Assembly: GCF_017868775.1 (NCBI RefSeq)
Contig: NZ_CP053381.1
Location: 1,550,001 to 1,614,000, forward strand
Reading direction: 5' to 3'
Source: Billgrantia sulfidoxydans
GTDB lineage: Bacteria > Pseudomonadota > Gammaproteobacteria > Pseudomonadales > Halomonadaceae
Length of the DNA stretch: 64,000 nucleotides
The notes under the pieces were generated by a model. It was given only the letters and a program-made list of their open reading frames with translations, had not been told where the DNA came from and ran no database searches. This document shows, piece by piece, positions 35,409 to 44,956 of this stretch (position 1 is the first letter of the stretch; every line of letters starts with the position of its first letter). A program made the translations under genes and the position numbers.

Positions 35409-36665
35409 ATGCAGACCAACCACCTTCTGACACTCTTCCTAGGCGGCCTGCTGTTGCTGGGTCTGGTTGCCTTCACGCTGGGGCGAACCAAGGCTGCCAG
35501 GGTCCGAGCGTCGGGCCAGGCCATGTACGCTCAGCCCGATCAGTATGCCTGGTTCACCGTGATTGCCACCGCCGGTCCGGCGCTGCTGGTCGGCGCCGTC
35601 GGCGCCTTCCTCATGCTGCTGCTGGGCGCCGAGATTCCCACTGCCTACTTGCTGACGGTCAGCCTGGCAGTCGCCGCCATCGGTGCCGCTGTCGGCATCC
35701 GCTGCGTGCGTCCCGACTTCCACGCTCGACAGGCAATTGAGCGAGTGATTCGCTGGCTGCTGGTGAGCGCTGCGCTGATCTCGATATTCACCACCTTCGG
35801 GATTCTGTTCTCGATCGTCTTCGAGGCGCTGCGCTTCTTCCAGATGCACAGCTTCTGGGACTTCATCACCGGGACCGTCTGGAACCCCGGGGCGAGTTTC
35901 CTTGCCGCGGCAGGCCGCGCCGACGAGGGCGGTAGTGCTGCCCAGTTCGGCTCGGTACCGCTGTTCGCCGGTACCTTCATGATCACCGCGATCGCCATGC
36001 TGGTCGCCATCCCCATCGGCTTGCTGGCCGCCATCTACATGGCGGAGTTCGCACCCCGGCGCGTGCGCACCTTGGCCAAGCCGACCCTCGAAGTACTCGC
36101 CGGCATACCCACCGTGGTCTATGGTTTCTTCGCGGCGATTACCGTGGCGCCGATCATCGTCAACCTCGCCAATGCCATCGGGCTGGATGCGTCCTACAAC
36201 AACGCGCTTGCCCCCGGCGTGGTGATGGGCATCATGATCATCCCCTTCATCTCTTCGCTCTCCGATGACGTGATCAACTCGGTACCGGACAGCATGCGCC
36301 AGGGCTCATTGGCCCTGGGAATGACCAAGGGCGAGACCATTCGTGACGTGGTCATACCTGCGGCGCTGCCCGGCATCATCTCGGCCTCGCTGCTGGCGGT
36401 GTCGCGTGCCCTGGGCGAAACCATGATCGTGGTGATGGCCGCCGGCATGCGGCCCAACTTGACGGCCAACCCGCTCGAGGACATGACCACCGTGACGGTG
36501 CGCATCGTGGCTGCGCTGACCGGTGATCTGGAGTTCGAGAGCGCCGAGACGCTCTCGGCCTTCGCCCTGGGGCTGGTGCTGTTTGCCGTCACCTTGAGTT
36601 TGAATCTGGTATCCGTGCTGATGATCCGCCGCTTCCGCGCCAAGTACCGCGTCAACAACCTGTAA
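35409..36665 (+). CDS. pstC: Phosphate ABC transporter, permease PstC
   Basis: Inner-membrane channel subunit of 418 residues, about 100 longer than E. coli PstC. The extra part is at the N-terminus, with hydrophobic helices near 5-20, 40-62 and 75-95, before the permease core. The core includes FGSVPLFAGTFMITAIAML, the LEVLAGIPTVVYGFFA motif and the EAA-like loop GSLALGMTKGETIRDVVIPAALPGI. GAGAGAG precedes the ATG. It ends 18 bases before pstA. Confidence 0.93.
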   Translation: MQTNHLLTLFLGGLLLLGLVAFTLGRTKAARVRASGQAMYAQPDQYAWFTVIATAGPALLVGAVGAFLMLLLGAEIPTAYLLTVSLAVAAIGAAVGIRCVRPDFHARQAIERVIRWLLVSAALISIFTTFGILFSIVFEALRFFQMHSFWDFITGTVWNPGASFLAAAGRADEGGSAAQFGSVPLFAGTFMITAIAMLVAIPIGLLAAIYMAEFAPRRVRTLAKPTLEVLAGIPTVVYGFFAAITVAPIIVNLANAIGLDASYNNALAPGVVMGIMIIPFISSLSDDVINSVPDSMRQGSLALGMTKGETIRDVVIPAALPGIISASLLAVSRALGETMIVVMAAGMRPNLTANPLEDMTTVTVRIVAALTGDLEFESAETLSAFALGLVLFAVTLSLNLVSVLMIRRFRAKYRVNNL

Positions 36666-36683
36666 CGCCGAGGACACGACCCG

Positions 36684-37850
36684 ATGAGCCAATCCTTCGA
36701 CGTCATCAGCGCACAGCTGAAGAAGCGTCACCGCCGGTCGGCGCGGCTGAAGTGGATTTCCATGAGTGCGCTGGGGCTGGCAGGCCTGTTCCTGGTGCTG
36801 TTCTTCGCCGACATGCTGAGCAAGGGGCTGCCGGCCTTCCAGCAGGCCTATGTCCAGGTCGAGCTGGAGTACAACGAGGATGCGACCCGCATGGGGCGCG
36901 CCGCCATGGACCCCGAGGTGGCCCGGCTGGTGAGTCGTACCTTCGAGCGCCTCATTCCGGGCATGATTCGCAACGACCCCGACCTGCTGGGCACCAGCGA
37001 GACCCGCTGGGTGCTGGCCAACAGCCAGGTCGACCAGTACCTGAAGGGGCATGCCAACAAGCTGCGCGACAACGAGCGCGAGGCAGTCGACGAGCTGGTC
37101 GAAGCCGGGCGAATGGCGCTGCGCTTCAACACCACCTTTTTCACGCGTGGTGATTCCAAGATGGCCGAGAGCGCGGGCATCCTGTCCGCTGCGGTGGGTA
37201 CGGTGCTGACCATGCTGGTGACGCTGGCCATTTCCTTCCCCATCGGGGTGATGACGGCGGTCTATCTCGAGGAGTTCGCGCCCGACAATCGCCTGACCCA
37301 GCTCATCGAGATCAACATCAACAATCTGGCGGCGATTCCTTCGATCCTGTTCGGTCTGCTGGGCCTGGCGATCTTCATCGGCTTCTTCGGTGTGCCGCGC
37401 TCGTCGCCGCTGGTAGGCGGGATGACGTTGGCACTGATGACGCTTCCCGTGATCATTATTGCCACCCGTACGGCGCTGCGCAGCGTACCCGACTCGATCC
37501 GCCACGCCGCCTTCGGCGTGGGCTGTTCGCGCTGGCAGGTGGTGCGCGACCACGTGCTGCCGCTGGCCATGCCGGGCATCATGACCGGCTCGATCATCGG
37601 CCTGGCCCAGGCCATGGGCGAGACGGCACCGCTGATCATCGTCGGCATGGTAGCCTTCATTCCCGACGTTTCGGCCTCGTTCACCCAGGCCGCCACCGTA
37701 CTGCCGGCACAGATCTTCACTTGGGCCGGCGAGCCGGAGCGCGCCTTCGTCGAGAAGACCGCGGGCGGCATTCTGGTCCTGTTGTCCATCCTCATTTTCC
37801 TCAACGCCAGTGCCGTCATCCTGCGCAAGAAATTCGAGCGCCGCTGGTAG
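36684..37850 (+). CDS. pstA: Phosphate ABC transporter, permease PstA
   Basis: Second channel subunit, 388 residues, again longer than E. coli PstA (296). The first helix (about 25-45) is followed by a periplasmic domain of about 120 residues (YVQVELEYNEDATRMG onward) absent from the short form. The permease core has YLEEFAPDNRLTQLIEININNLAAIPS-type sequence and GVGCSRWQVVRDHVLPLAMPGI. It forms the channel with PstC and docks PstB. Confidence 0.93.
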   Translation: MSQSFDVISAQLKKRHRRSARLKWISMSALGLAGLFLVLFFADMLSKGLPAFQQAYVQVELEYNEDATRMGRAAMDPEVARLVSRTFERLIPGMIRNDPDLLGTSETRWVLANSQVDQYLKGHANKLRDNEREAVDELVEAGRMALRFNTTFFTRGDSKMAESAGILSAAVGTVLTMLVTLAISFPIGVMTAVYLEEFAPDNRLTQLIEININNLAAIPSILFGLLGLAIFIGFFGVPRSSPLVGGMTLALMTLPVIIIATRTALRSVPDSIRHAAFGVGCSRWQVVRDHVLPLAMPGIMTGSIIGLAQAMGETAPLIIVGMVAFIPDVSASFTQAATVLPAQIFTWAGEPERAFVEKTAGGILVLLSILIFLNASAVILRKKFERRW

Positions 37851-37871
37851 GCCAACCGAGGTCACGAATCG

Positions 37872-38717
37872 ATGAACATTCAAGTTTCCGAGCGGAGTAG
37901 TACCCCCATGTCCCGACCCCAGACCGGCCAGCCGGTGACGCACAACCCTGATGCCAACCATGAATTGAGCATCCGCGTGCGCGACCTCAGTCTCTGGTAC
38001 GGCGACACCCAGGCGCTGAAGAGCCTCAACATCGACCTGTATCAGAAGAACGTCACCGCACTGATCGGCCCGTCGGGCTGCGGCAAGTCGACCTTTCTGC
38101 GCTGTCTCAACCGCATGAACGACCTGATCCCCGGCGTGCGCATCGAGGGGCTGGTGGAGATGGATGGTCGCGACGTCAACGCCCGCAAGATGGATGAGGT
38201 GGCGCTCAGGCGCCGCGTGGGCATGGTGTTCCAGAAGCCCAACCCGTTTCCCAAGTCGATCTACGAGAACATCGCCTATGCCCCGCGCATGCACGATCTG
38301 GTCGGGCGCAAGGCCGAGCAGGACGAACTGGTGGAGCGCGCCCTGCGCGACGCCGGCCTGTGGGAGGAGGTCAAGGACAAGCTGCACCAGCCCGGTACCT
38401 CGCTGTCGGGCGGCCAGCAGCAGCGCCTGTGCATCGCGCGGGCGATCGCCGTGCAGCCCGACGTGATCCTGATGGATGAGCCGACCTCGGCGCTCGACCC
38501 CATCTCCACCGCCACCATCGAGGACCTGATGGACAAGCTGAAGAAGCAGTTCACCATCGTCACGGTGACCCACAACATGCAGCAGGCGGCGCGGGTGGCC
38601 GACTATACCGCCTTCTTCCATCTCGGCGAGATCATCGAGTACAACGACACCAAGACGATGTTCTCCACGCCGGCCACCAAGAAGGCCGAGGACTACATCA
38701 CCGGACGTTACGGCTGA
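37872..38717 (+). CDS. pstB: Phosphate ABC transporter, ATPase PstB
   Basis: ATP-binding subunit of 281 residues. Walker A is [13 protein letters not shown], the signature is [14 protein letters not shown], Walker B is [13 protein letters not shown] and the His switch is in [12 protein letters not shown]. The first 30 residues precede the domain and are variable. It starts 21 bases after pstA. The expected next gene, phoU, is absent; arsR follows after 24 bases. Confidence 0.96.
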   Translation: MNIQVSERSSTPMSRPQTGQPVTHNPDANHELSIRVRDLSLWYGDTQALKSLNIDLYQKNVTALIGPSGCGKSTFLRCLNRMNDLIPGVRIEGLVEMDGRDVNARKMDEVALRRRVGMVFQKPNPFPKSIYENIAYAPRMHDLVGRKAEQDELVERALRDAGLWEEVKDKLHQPGTSLSGGQQQRLCIARAIAVQPDVILMDEPTSALDPISTATIEDLMDKLKKQFTIVTVTHNMQQAARVADYTAFFHLGEIIEYNDTKTMFSTPATKKAEDYITGRYG

Positions 38718-38741
38718 GACGGGCGGGTCGGCTGCGGTAAG

Positions 38742-39128
38742 ATGGAGGCAGACTCAGCAACCGCGAGAGATGGCGTGCCCTCAGCGACCCCGACCCGCCT
38801 GTTCAAGTGCCTCGCCGACGAGACTCGCCTGCAGTTGACGCTGCTGATCCGGCGCGAGGGTGAGCTGTGCGTGTGCGAGATGACCCATGCACTCGGCGAA
38901 TCCCAGCCCAAGATATCGCGCCATCTGGCGCAGCTGCGCGAATGCGGGCTGCTGCAGGATCGCCGCGACGGCCAGTGGGTCTATTATCGGCTGGCCGAGC
39001 GCCTCGCCGACTGGATGACGGCCGTCCTCGCTGCCGCCGAGGCCGGTGAGGCGTCCCGCCTGGATGCCTTGCAGGCGCGATTGCAGCATATGGGCAATCG
39101 CCCGGAGCGCCGCGCCGCGCTCTGTTGA
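38742..39128 (+). CDS. arsR: ArsR-family arsenite-responsive repressor
   Basis: Winged-helix metalloregulator, 128 residues. The metal-binding helix reads GELCVCEMTHAL with the Cys-Val-Cys pair of classic ArsR, followed by the recognition helix SQPKISRHLAQLRECGLL. The Cys pair predicts release from DNA on binding arsenite or antimonite. Start is uncertain: ATG at 38742 or GTG at 38775, the latter with GAGAGA just upstream and a more typical N-terminus. It lies right after pstB, but its likely target, acr3, is 3 kb further on and carries an ArsR-like operator. Confidence 0.88.
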   Translation: MEADSATARDGVPSATPTRLFKCLADETRLQLTLLIRREGELCVCEMTHALGESQPKISRHLAQLRECGLLQDRRDGQWVYYRLAERLADWMTAVLAAAEAGEASRLDALQARLQHMGNRPERRAALC

Positions 39129-39242
39129 TCTTCCTGCCGTCAGACGTTGCCTACCCCGAACTGTCATCTTCAGCTGTTACTAATCTACCCGCGGGCGGCC
39201 TGCATGGGCCGTGTCGGATGACAACCAGGACGCGGGGAAGGT

Positions 39243-40922
39243 ATGCAACGATTCCAAGACATGACGGTACGGCTCAGTTGGTCGCTGGTGCTGGTGGCTT
39301 TCAGCGTGTTGATCGCGGGAGCCGGTGGGCTGGGCCTGGTTTCCAATCATCTGAGCCGCGACGCCTTCGGTACGCTCAATCGTCTCAACGTGGAGCAGGC
39401 GGGTGCGCTGAACCGCACCTATACCAGCCTGCTTCAGGCACGCCTGGACATGGACCGCGCCGCCGAGCTGATGCGGGCGCCGGCCTTCGAGCTGCCGGGA
39501 CCGGTGCTGGAGCGTGCGGGGGGCAGCCTGGCCGGCGCCGAGCGAGCCTTCCGGGCGTTTCTCGACATGCCCGTGGCCGAGCAGCGCGGGGCGGATGTCG
39601 AGGCGCTCGTCGAGCGCTACCGGTCGCTGGTGGACAACAACATGAAGCTGCAGATGCTGCTGCTCGAGGAGGGCGATGACGCCGGCTATCGCTCCGGGCA
39701 GTCTCGCGTTCACGACAGTGGCCAGGCCTTCGTCGAGGCGGCCGATGCCTTTCTTGCCGGCTCGACGGCACGGGGCGAGGCCCTGACGCGGCGCTTCGAG
39801 CGCCTGGCCAATGGCATGACCTGGGCAATCCTGGCGGCGCTGCTGCTCGCGGTCGTGTTGATCGCCGGCGTCATCTGGGGCGTCACGATTAACGTCATCC
39901 GGCCGCTGCGACGCATCGTCGAGCACTTCCAGCGTATCGCGAGGGGCGACCTGTCCGCCCCGGTGGAGGCGAGGGGGCGCAACGAGATCGGCCAGCTGTA
40001 TGCCGAGCTCGCCACCATGCAGCGTTCGCTGATCGGGACTGTGGGCCTCCTGAGCAGCGCCAGTGACAGCGTCCACCTGGGCAGTCGCGAGATGGCCTCA
40101 CACAACCAGGCGCTGGCGGCCCGGACCCGCCAGCAGGCCGTGGCGCTCGAGCAGACCGCCGCCAGCCTGGAGCAGCTGACGGCGACGGTTGCCAGCAACG
40201 CCGACAATGCCCGTCAGGTGGGCGAGTCGGCGGAGGCCGCCACCCAGCGTGCACGAGAAGGCGAGGGCGTCATCACGCGCTTCGTCGCTACCATGGACGA
40301 GATCCATGGCCACTCCGACGAGATCGCCAGCATCGTCGGGGTGATCGAGTCGATCGCCTTCCAGACCAACATCCTGGCGCTCAACGCCTCGGTCGAGGCG
40401 GCTCGCGCAGGCGATCAGGGCCGGGGCTTCGCGGTGGTGGCAAGCGAGGTCCGCGCCCTGGCATCGCGTAGCGCCGAGGCAGCGCGGGACATCCAGCAGC
40501 GCATCCAGGCGTCCCGGGCGAGCGTGGCCGAGGGCAACGTCCTCTCGCTGCGGGCCGCCGAGCATACCCGGGGCATCATGGCGGCCATCGAAAGGGTCGA
40601 TAGGCTGATGGAGCAGGTCGTACACGCCTCGGCAGAGCAGCGGCTCGGCATCGAGGAGGTGAACCGGGCCATGGGGCAGATGGAGGCTTCCACCCGTGAC
40701 AGCAGCCTGCTCGTCGAACAGGCCGCGGCAGGTGCCGGCGAGCTCGAGGTGCAATCGCTGCGCATGCAGGAGCAGGCCCAGCGCTTCGTGCTGCCCGCTG
40801 CGCAACCTGCCCATGGCATGACCGGGTCATGGGGGCCGCCTGCGGTTGGTTCCCGGCAGAAGCCCGAAGACACGGAGACGCCCGTGCAGCGCCCGATTGA
40901 AACGCTGCTCGAGCCGGCTTAG
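39243..40922 (+). CDS. Methyl-accepting chemotaxis protein
   Basis: Chemoreceptor of 559 residues in the inner membrane. TM1 is at about 9-32, followed by a four-helix periplasmic sensor of the Tar/Tsr type (33-188), TM2 at about 190-215, a HAMP domain, and the signalling domain with hairpin tip [22 protein letters not shown]-terminal tail follows, with no clear CheR-binding pentapeptide. It sits between arsR and acr3, so arsenic-related sensing is conceivable but unproven. GGGGAAGG precedes the ATG; a second Met at residue 7 is possible. Its stop overlaps that of acr3 on the other strand. Confidence 0.92.
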   Translation: MQRFQDMTVRLSWSLVLVAFSVLIAGAGGLGLVSNHLSRDAFGTLNRLNVEQAGALNRTYTSLLQARLDMDRAAELMRAPAFELPGPVLERAGGSLAGAERAFRAFLDMPVAEQRGADVEALVERYRSLVDNNMKLQMLLLEEGDDAGYRSGQSRVHDSGQAFVEAADAFLAGSTARGEALTRRFERLANGMTWAILAALLLAVVLIAGVIWGVTINVIRPLRRIVEHFQRIARGDLSAPVEARGRNEIGQLYAELATMQRSLIGTVGLLSSASDSVHLGSREMASHNQALAARTRQQAVALEQTAASLEQLTATVASNADNARQVGESAEAATQRAREGEGVITRFVATMDEIHGHSDEIASIVGVIESIAFQTNILALNASVEAARAGDQGRGFAVVASEVRALASRSAEAARDIQQRIQASRASVAEGNVLSLRAAEHTRGIMAAIERVDRLMEQVVHASAEQRLGIEEVNRAMGQMEASTRDSSLLVEQAAAGAGELEVQSLRMQEQAQRFVLPAAQPAHGMTGSWGPPAVGSRQKPEDTETPVQRPIETLLEPA

Positions 40923-42004
40923 CCCTGGCCCACGCTGGCTGGTGAAAAGAGGTGTCGGGTGTTGTTGGCGATGCGCACCAGGGCCAGCATCAGCGGCACC
41001 TCCACCAGCACGCCCACCACCGTGGCCAGCGCCGCGCCGGACTGCAGGCCGAACAGCGCGATGGCGGCGGCCACGGCCAGCTCGAAAAAGTTGCTGGCGC
41101 CGATCATCGCACCGGGGGCGGCCACGTTGTGCGGCACTCTCCAGGCCCTGGCCCAGCCGTAGGCGATGTAGAAGATCAGGAAGGTCTGCACGATCAGCGG
41201 AATCGCGATCAGTACGATGTGCAGTGGGTTGGTGAGGATCACGTCGCCCTGGAAGGCGAACAGCAGCACCAGGGTGACGATCAGACCGATGGGAGTGATC
41301 GGCCCCACCCGCTTCATGAAGACATTGTCATACCATTCATTGCCGTGGCGGGCGATGAGAAAGCGCCGGGTCAGATAGCCGGCGGTCAGCGGAATGACGA
41401 TATAGAGCAGGACTGACAGCGCCACGGTATCCCAAGGCACCTGGACGTTGGAGACGCCGAGCAGAAACACCACGATGGGGGCGAAGGCGAACAGCATGAT
41501 CAGGTCGTTGAGAGCCACCTGTACCAGGGTGTAGGCAGCGTCGCCACGGGTCAGGGTGCTCCAGACGAAGACCATCGCGGTGCAGGGCGCGGCACCCAGC
41601 AGGATCGCGCCTGCCAGGTACTGCTGTGCGAGAGGCTCGGGGATCAGCGGACGAAACACCACCATCAGGAAGAACCAGGCGATGACGAACATGGTGAAAG
41701 GCTTGATCAGCCAGTTCACCGTGGTGGTGATGATAAGCCCCTTGGGCTGGCGGCGAACGCCGAGCACGGCGGCGAAATCGATCTGGGCCATCATCGGGAA
41801 GATCATGGCCCAGATCAGGATTGCCACCGGGATCGATACCTGGGCGACCTCGAACCGGGCTAGTGTTTCGGGCACGGCAGGGGCGAACTGGCCGAGCAGC
41901 ACACCGGCCACGATGGCAAGCGCTACCCACACGGAGAGAAAGCGCTCGAATCGCCCCATGCCTTTGGCGGAGGAGGGAGCCTGCGAGAGAGTGTCGTCGG
42001 ACAT
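40919..42004 (-). CDS. acr3: ACR3-family arsenite efflux pump
   Basis: Inner-membrane carrier with about 10 helices that expels As(III), 361 residues. The conserved Cys of helix 4 is in [15 protein letters not shown], and FPMMAQIDF and [11 protein letters not shown] are family hallmarks. The ATG at 42004 has AGGAG about 8 bases upstream and gives MSDDTLSQ; a longer frame runs through the operator and is rejected. It is transcribed convergently with the chemoreceptor and divergently from fetA. No arsC or arsH is present in the window. Confidence 0.94.
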   Translation of the reverse strand: MSDDTLSQAPSSAKGMGRFERFLSVWVALAIVAGVLLGQFAPAVPETLARFEVAQVSIPVAILIWAMIFPMMAQIDFAAVLGVRRQPKGLIITTTVNWLIKPFTMFVIAWFFLMVVFRPLIPEPLAQQYLAGAILLGAAPCTAMVFVWSTLTRGDAAYTLVQVALNDLIMLFAFAPIVVFLLGVSNVQVPWDTVALSVLLYIVIPLTAGYLTRRFLIARHGNEWYDNVFMKRVGPITPIGLIVTLVLLFAFQGDVILTNPLHIVLIAIPLIVQTFLIFYIAYGWARAWRVPHNVAAPGAMIGASNFFELAVAAAIALFGLQSGAALATVVGVLVEVPLMLALVRIANNTRHLFSPASVGQG

Positions 42005-42040
42005 GTACCGCTCCTGCACGCGAAGGGATGGGCGAAAGAT

Positions 42041-42059
42041 ATATGCTTTTCCATATGTG
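42041..42059. promoter_or_regulatory. ArsR-like operator in the acr3 promoter
   Basis: ATATG-CTTTTC-CATAT (42041-42056) is an inverted repeat, extended by GTG. It resembles the operator of classic E. coli ars operons in order and spacing, from memory. On the acr3 strand it lies between a possible -35 (TTGCTC) and -10 (TATATC), 37-55 bases before the start codon, so binding would block transcription. Confidence 0.6.
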
Positions 42060-42135
42060 AGCAATGCCGCCAGGCGTGTCGAATCCAGGGCCTGCGCTGC
42101 TATGATTCGGCCAACGGCTATGATGGGGAAGCGAC

Positions 42136-42756
42136 TTGGGCCCAACCGAACCTCTGCGGCTCGCCGGCGTCGGCATCGGTGCGCTGAATGGCATCGACCT
42201 TAAGGTCTCGCCCGGCGAGATCGTCTGCCTCTCCGGGGCCAGCGGTTCAGGCAAGAGCCGACTGCTGCGCGCCGTGGCCGACCTCGAGCCGCATGCCGGC
42301 GAAGTCTGGCTGGGCGGGCAGGCCCAGTCGCAAACGCTCGGCCACGCCTGGCGGCGTCGGGTGATGCTGGTGCCCGCCGAGAGCCACTGGTGGGCGGAAA
42401 CGGTGGCCGAGCACTTCGTCAAGCTGCCAGGGGCTGCCGAACTACAGACGCTGGGGCTGGCGGAAGACGCCCTGACCTGGCAGGTGGGGCGGCTCTCCAC
42501 CGGCGAGAAGCAGCGCCTGGCGCTGCTGCGGGCCGTGAGCCGCGAGCCCAGGGCGCTGCTGGTCGACGAGCCCACCGCCAACCTGGACGCCGAGACCGGC
42601 GCGCGGGTGGAAGCCTGGCTGGCGGCGCGTATTCATGAGCGCGGCTGGCCGACGCTGTGGGTCGCCCATGACCGCGGGCAGATCGCCCGGGTGGGGCGCC
42701 GCCACTGGCGGATCGCCGGCGGACGGCTGGAGGAGGTGGAGGTCGCATGGACGTGA
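42136..42756 (+). CDS. fetA: ABC transporter ATPase FetA (YbbL)
   Basis: ATP-binding subunit of 206 residues for the FetAB exporter, linked in E. coli to iron homeostasis and peroxide resistance. Walker A is GASGSGKSRLLRA, the signature is the variant LSTGEKQRLAL, Walker B is ALLVDEPTANLD, and the His switch is WVAHDRGQ. The start is a TTG (GGGGAAG upstream), with MGPTEPLRLAG as first residues. It overlaps fetB by 10 bases. Confidence 0.88.
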   Translation: MGPTEPLRLAGVGIGALNGIDLKVSPGEIVCLSGASGSGKSRLLRAVADLEPHAGEVWLGGQAQSQTLGHAWRRRVMLVPAESHWWAETVAEHFVKLPGAAELQTLGLAEDALTWQVGRLSTGEKQRLALLRAVSREPRALLVDEPTANLDAETGARVEAWLAARIHERGWPTLWVAHDRGQIARVGRRHWRIAGGRLEEVEVAWT

Positions 42757-43550
42757 TTGCGCTCTCCTGGTGGCAGCTGGCGCTGGCGGCGACAATGGTG
42801 ATGCTTCTCGCCGGCTGCACCGCCGCGATGCGGCTGGGCATGAGCCGCAGCCTGCTGATTGCCGCGCTGCGTACCGTGATCCAGCTGGCGCTGGTCGGTC
42901 TGGTGCTCGAGGCGCTGTTCGCCGCCGAGCGACTGGCATGGGTCGTGCTGATGGCGCTGGCCATGCTGCTGGTCGCCGGGCGCGAGGTGATGGCGCGCCA
43001 GAAGCGCCGCCTGCTGGGTGGCTGGGCCTTCGGCATCGGCACGCTGTCGATGTTTCTCTCCTCGTTCACCGTCGCCGTACTGACCCTGACGGTCGTCATC
43101 GGCCCCGAGCCGTGGTATCGCCCGCAGTACGCCATTCCGCTGCTGGGCATGCTGCTTGGCAACACCATGACCGGGGTGGCCTTGGCGCTGGATCGCCTGA
43201 CCGATACCGCCTGGCGTCAGCGCGGCGTGATCGAGAACCGCCTGATGCTCGGCGAACCCTGGCAAGTGGCGATCGGCGACATTCGTCGCGAGGCGATGCG
43301 CAGCGGGCTGATGCCGATGATCAATGCCATGGCCGCCGCGGGGGTGGTCAGCCTGCCGGGCATGATGACGGGGCAGATACTCGCCGGCACGGCGCCAAGC
43401 CTGGCGGTGAAGTATCAGATCCTGATCATGTTCGCGATCACGCTGGGCACCGGCTTCGGCACCTTGGTTGCGGTGGCCGTGGGCAGCCGTCGCCTGTTCG
43501 ATGCCCGCGAGCGGCTGCGGCTCGATCGCCTGTCGCTGCCCCGTTCATGA
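42747..43550 (+). CDS. fetB: ABC transporter permease FetB (YbbM)
   Basis: Membrane partner of FetA, 267 residues, seven or so hydrophobic helices. The family's conserved parts are visible: LRTVIQLALVGLVLEALF near the start, the GNTMTGVALALDRL motif and GLMPMINAMAAAGVVSLPGMM. The gene overlaps fetA, and a 15-base-stem hairpin follows its stop, so fetAB is a two-gene operon. Confidence 0.92.
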   Translation: MDVIALSWWQLALAATMVMLLAGCTAAMRLGMSRSLLIAALRTVIQLALVGLVLEALFAAERLAWVVLMALAMLLVAGREVMARQKRRLLGGWAFGIGTLSMFLSSFTVAVLTLTVVIGPEPWYRPQYAIPLLGMLLGNTMTGVALALDRLTDTAWRQRGVIENRLMLGEPWQVAIGDIRREAMRSGLMPMINAMAAAGVVSLPGMMTGQILAGTAPSLAVKYQILIMFAITLGTGFGTLVAVAVGSRRLFDARERLRLDRLSLPRS

Positions 43551-43551
43551 C

Positions 43552-43585
43552 GACGCCCGCAGCCCCTGCCGGGGCTGCGGGCGTC
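43552..43585. terminator. Bidirectional hairpin between fetB and thiolase
   Basis: GACGCCCGCAGCCCC and GGGGCTGCGGGCGTC form a perfect 15-base stem with a TGCC loop. It lies between convergent stop codons and has no long T-run on either side. Confidence 0.75.
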
Positions 43586-43601
43586 TGGTGGCAGGGGTGG
43601 C

Positions 43602-44789
43602 TCAGTCGATCAGTTCGACCGCCACCGCGGTGGCCTCGCCGCCGCCGATGCACAGGCTGGCGATACCGCGCTTGCCGCCACGGGTGCGCAGGGCATGGAT
43701 CAGCGTGGCGATGATGCGCGAGCCGGTGGAGCCGATGGGGTGGCCCTGGGCGCAGGCGCCGCCGTAGACGTTGACCTTGTCGTGGGGGATGTCGAGCCCG
43801 TCCATGGCCAGCAGGGTGACCACGGCGAAGGCCTCGTTGATCTCGAACAGATCGACGTCGGCCACACTCCAGCTGAGCTTTTTCATCAGCTTGTCGATGG
43901 CGCCCACCGGGGCGATGGTGAACTCGCTGGGATGCTGGGAGTGGGTGCTATGGCCCAGCATGCGTGCCAGGGGCCTGGCGCCGAGCCGGTCGGCGGCGGC
44001 CTGGCTGGCCAGGATCAGCGCGGAGGCGCCGTCGGAGATCGAGCTGGAGTTGGCGGCGGTGATGGTCCCGTCCTTGGCGAAGGCGGGGCGCAGCTGGCGG
44101 ATCTTGTCGAGCTTGGCCTGGAATGGCTGCTCGTCGTGCTCGACCACGCTCTCGCCCTGGCGGCTGGTGACGGTGACCGGCGCCATTTCGGCCTTCAGGT
44201 GGCCGGCGTTGGTGGCCTCCATGGCGCGCTCCAGCGAGGCGATGGCGAAGTCGTCCAGGCGCTCGCGTGAGTAGCCGCGCTCGCTGGCGATGTCCTGGGC
44301 GAACACGCCCATCAGCTTGCCGGTCTCGGCGTCCTCGAGGCCGTCGAGGAACATGTGATCCTTGAGCTCGCCGTGGCCCAGTCGATAGCCGGTGCGCGCC
44401 TTGGTCAGCACGTGCGGGGCGTTGGACATCGACTCCATGCCGCCGGCCAGGATCACCTCGCCGCTGCCGGCACGGATCAGGTCGTGGGCCAGCATGGTCG
44501 CCTTCATGCCCGAGCCGCACAGCTTGTTGATGGTGGTGGCACCGATGCCATCGGGAATGCCGGCCTGGCGCATCGCCTGGCGGGCGGGCCCCTGCTTGAC
44601 GCCACCCGGCAGCACGCAGCCCAGGATGCCTTCGTCGATGGCGCTGGACTCGATGCCGGCGCGCTCGATGGCGGCGCGAATGGCGGTGGCGGCGAGCTCC
44701 GGAGCGGTCAGGCTCGAGAGGCTACCCAGCATGCCGCCCATCGGGGTGCGGGCGGCGGAAAGGAACACGATGTCGGTAGGGCTGCTCAT
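43602..44789 (-). CDS. Acetyl-CoA acetyltransferase (thiolase)
   Basis: 395 residues with the full thiolase set: nucleophilic Cys in NKLCGSGMKA (about 88), NEAFAV, His in CAQGHPIGSTG and Cys in CIGGGEATAV. It resembles biosynthetic/degradative acetoacetyl-CoA thiolases (AtoB/PhaA class) more than FadA. It is distinct from the thiolase at 4156-5346. The ATG at 44789 has AGGAGAG upstream; an in-frame Met eight codons earlier is less likely. It is divergent from a TetR gene whose operator lies in the shared gap, so TetR control is likely. Confidence 0.93.
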   Translation of the reverse strand: MSSPTDIVFLSAARTPMGGMLGSLSSLTAPELAATAIRAAIERAGIESSAIDEGILGCVLPGGVKQGPARQAMRQAGIPDGIGATTINKLCGSGMKATMLAHDLIRAGSGEVILAGGMESMSNAPHVLTKARTGYRLGHGELKDHMFLDGLEDAETGKLMGVFAQDIASERGYSRERLDDFAIASLERAMEATNAGHLKAEMAPVTVTSRQGESVVEHDEQPFQAKLDKIRQLRPAFAKDGTITAANSSSISDGASALILASQAAADRLGARPLARMLGHSTHSQHPSEFTIAPVGAIDKLMKKLSWSVADVDLFEINEAFAVVTLLAMDGLDIPHDKVNVYGGACAQGHPIGSTGSRIIATLIHALRTRGGKRGIASLCIGGGEATAVAVELID

Positions 44790-44931
44790 GGTGGCGCTCT
44801 CCTGTCGAATCATCCGTTGTGTTTGTCGTCCTCGAGAGCTGACCTCGACAGGGCTCTCGAGCGTATCGTTGGGCGTGCTCTGCAGCAGTCGCGTTGACCT
44901 GCCGGCGACGCTGTGCTTTTCTCAAGATCAA

Positions 44932-44947
44932 CCAAGCAAGCGCTAGT
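44932..44947. promoter_or_regulatory. TetR operator, copy 1 (tetR/thiolase gap)
   Basis: The 16 bases CCAAGCAAGCGCTAGT match the reverse complement of the palindrome at 45626-45641 at 14 positions. It ends 9 bases before the tetR start. Expected to mediate autorepression and control of the divergent thiolase gene. Confidence 0.6.
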
Positions 44948-44956
44948 GTAAACCCG

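Noticed and set aside
39160..39182. A Pho-box-like sequence (CTGTCAT then CTGTTAC) before the chemoreceptor gene
   Set aside because: The half-sites are separated by six bases instead of four, and the second has a mismatch in the TGTCA core. The true Pho box at 34195-34212 has correct spacing.
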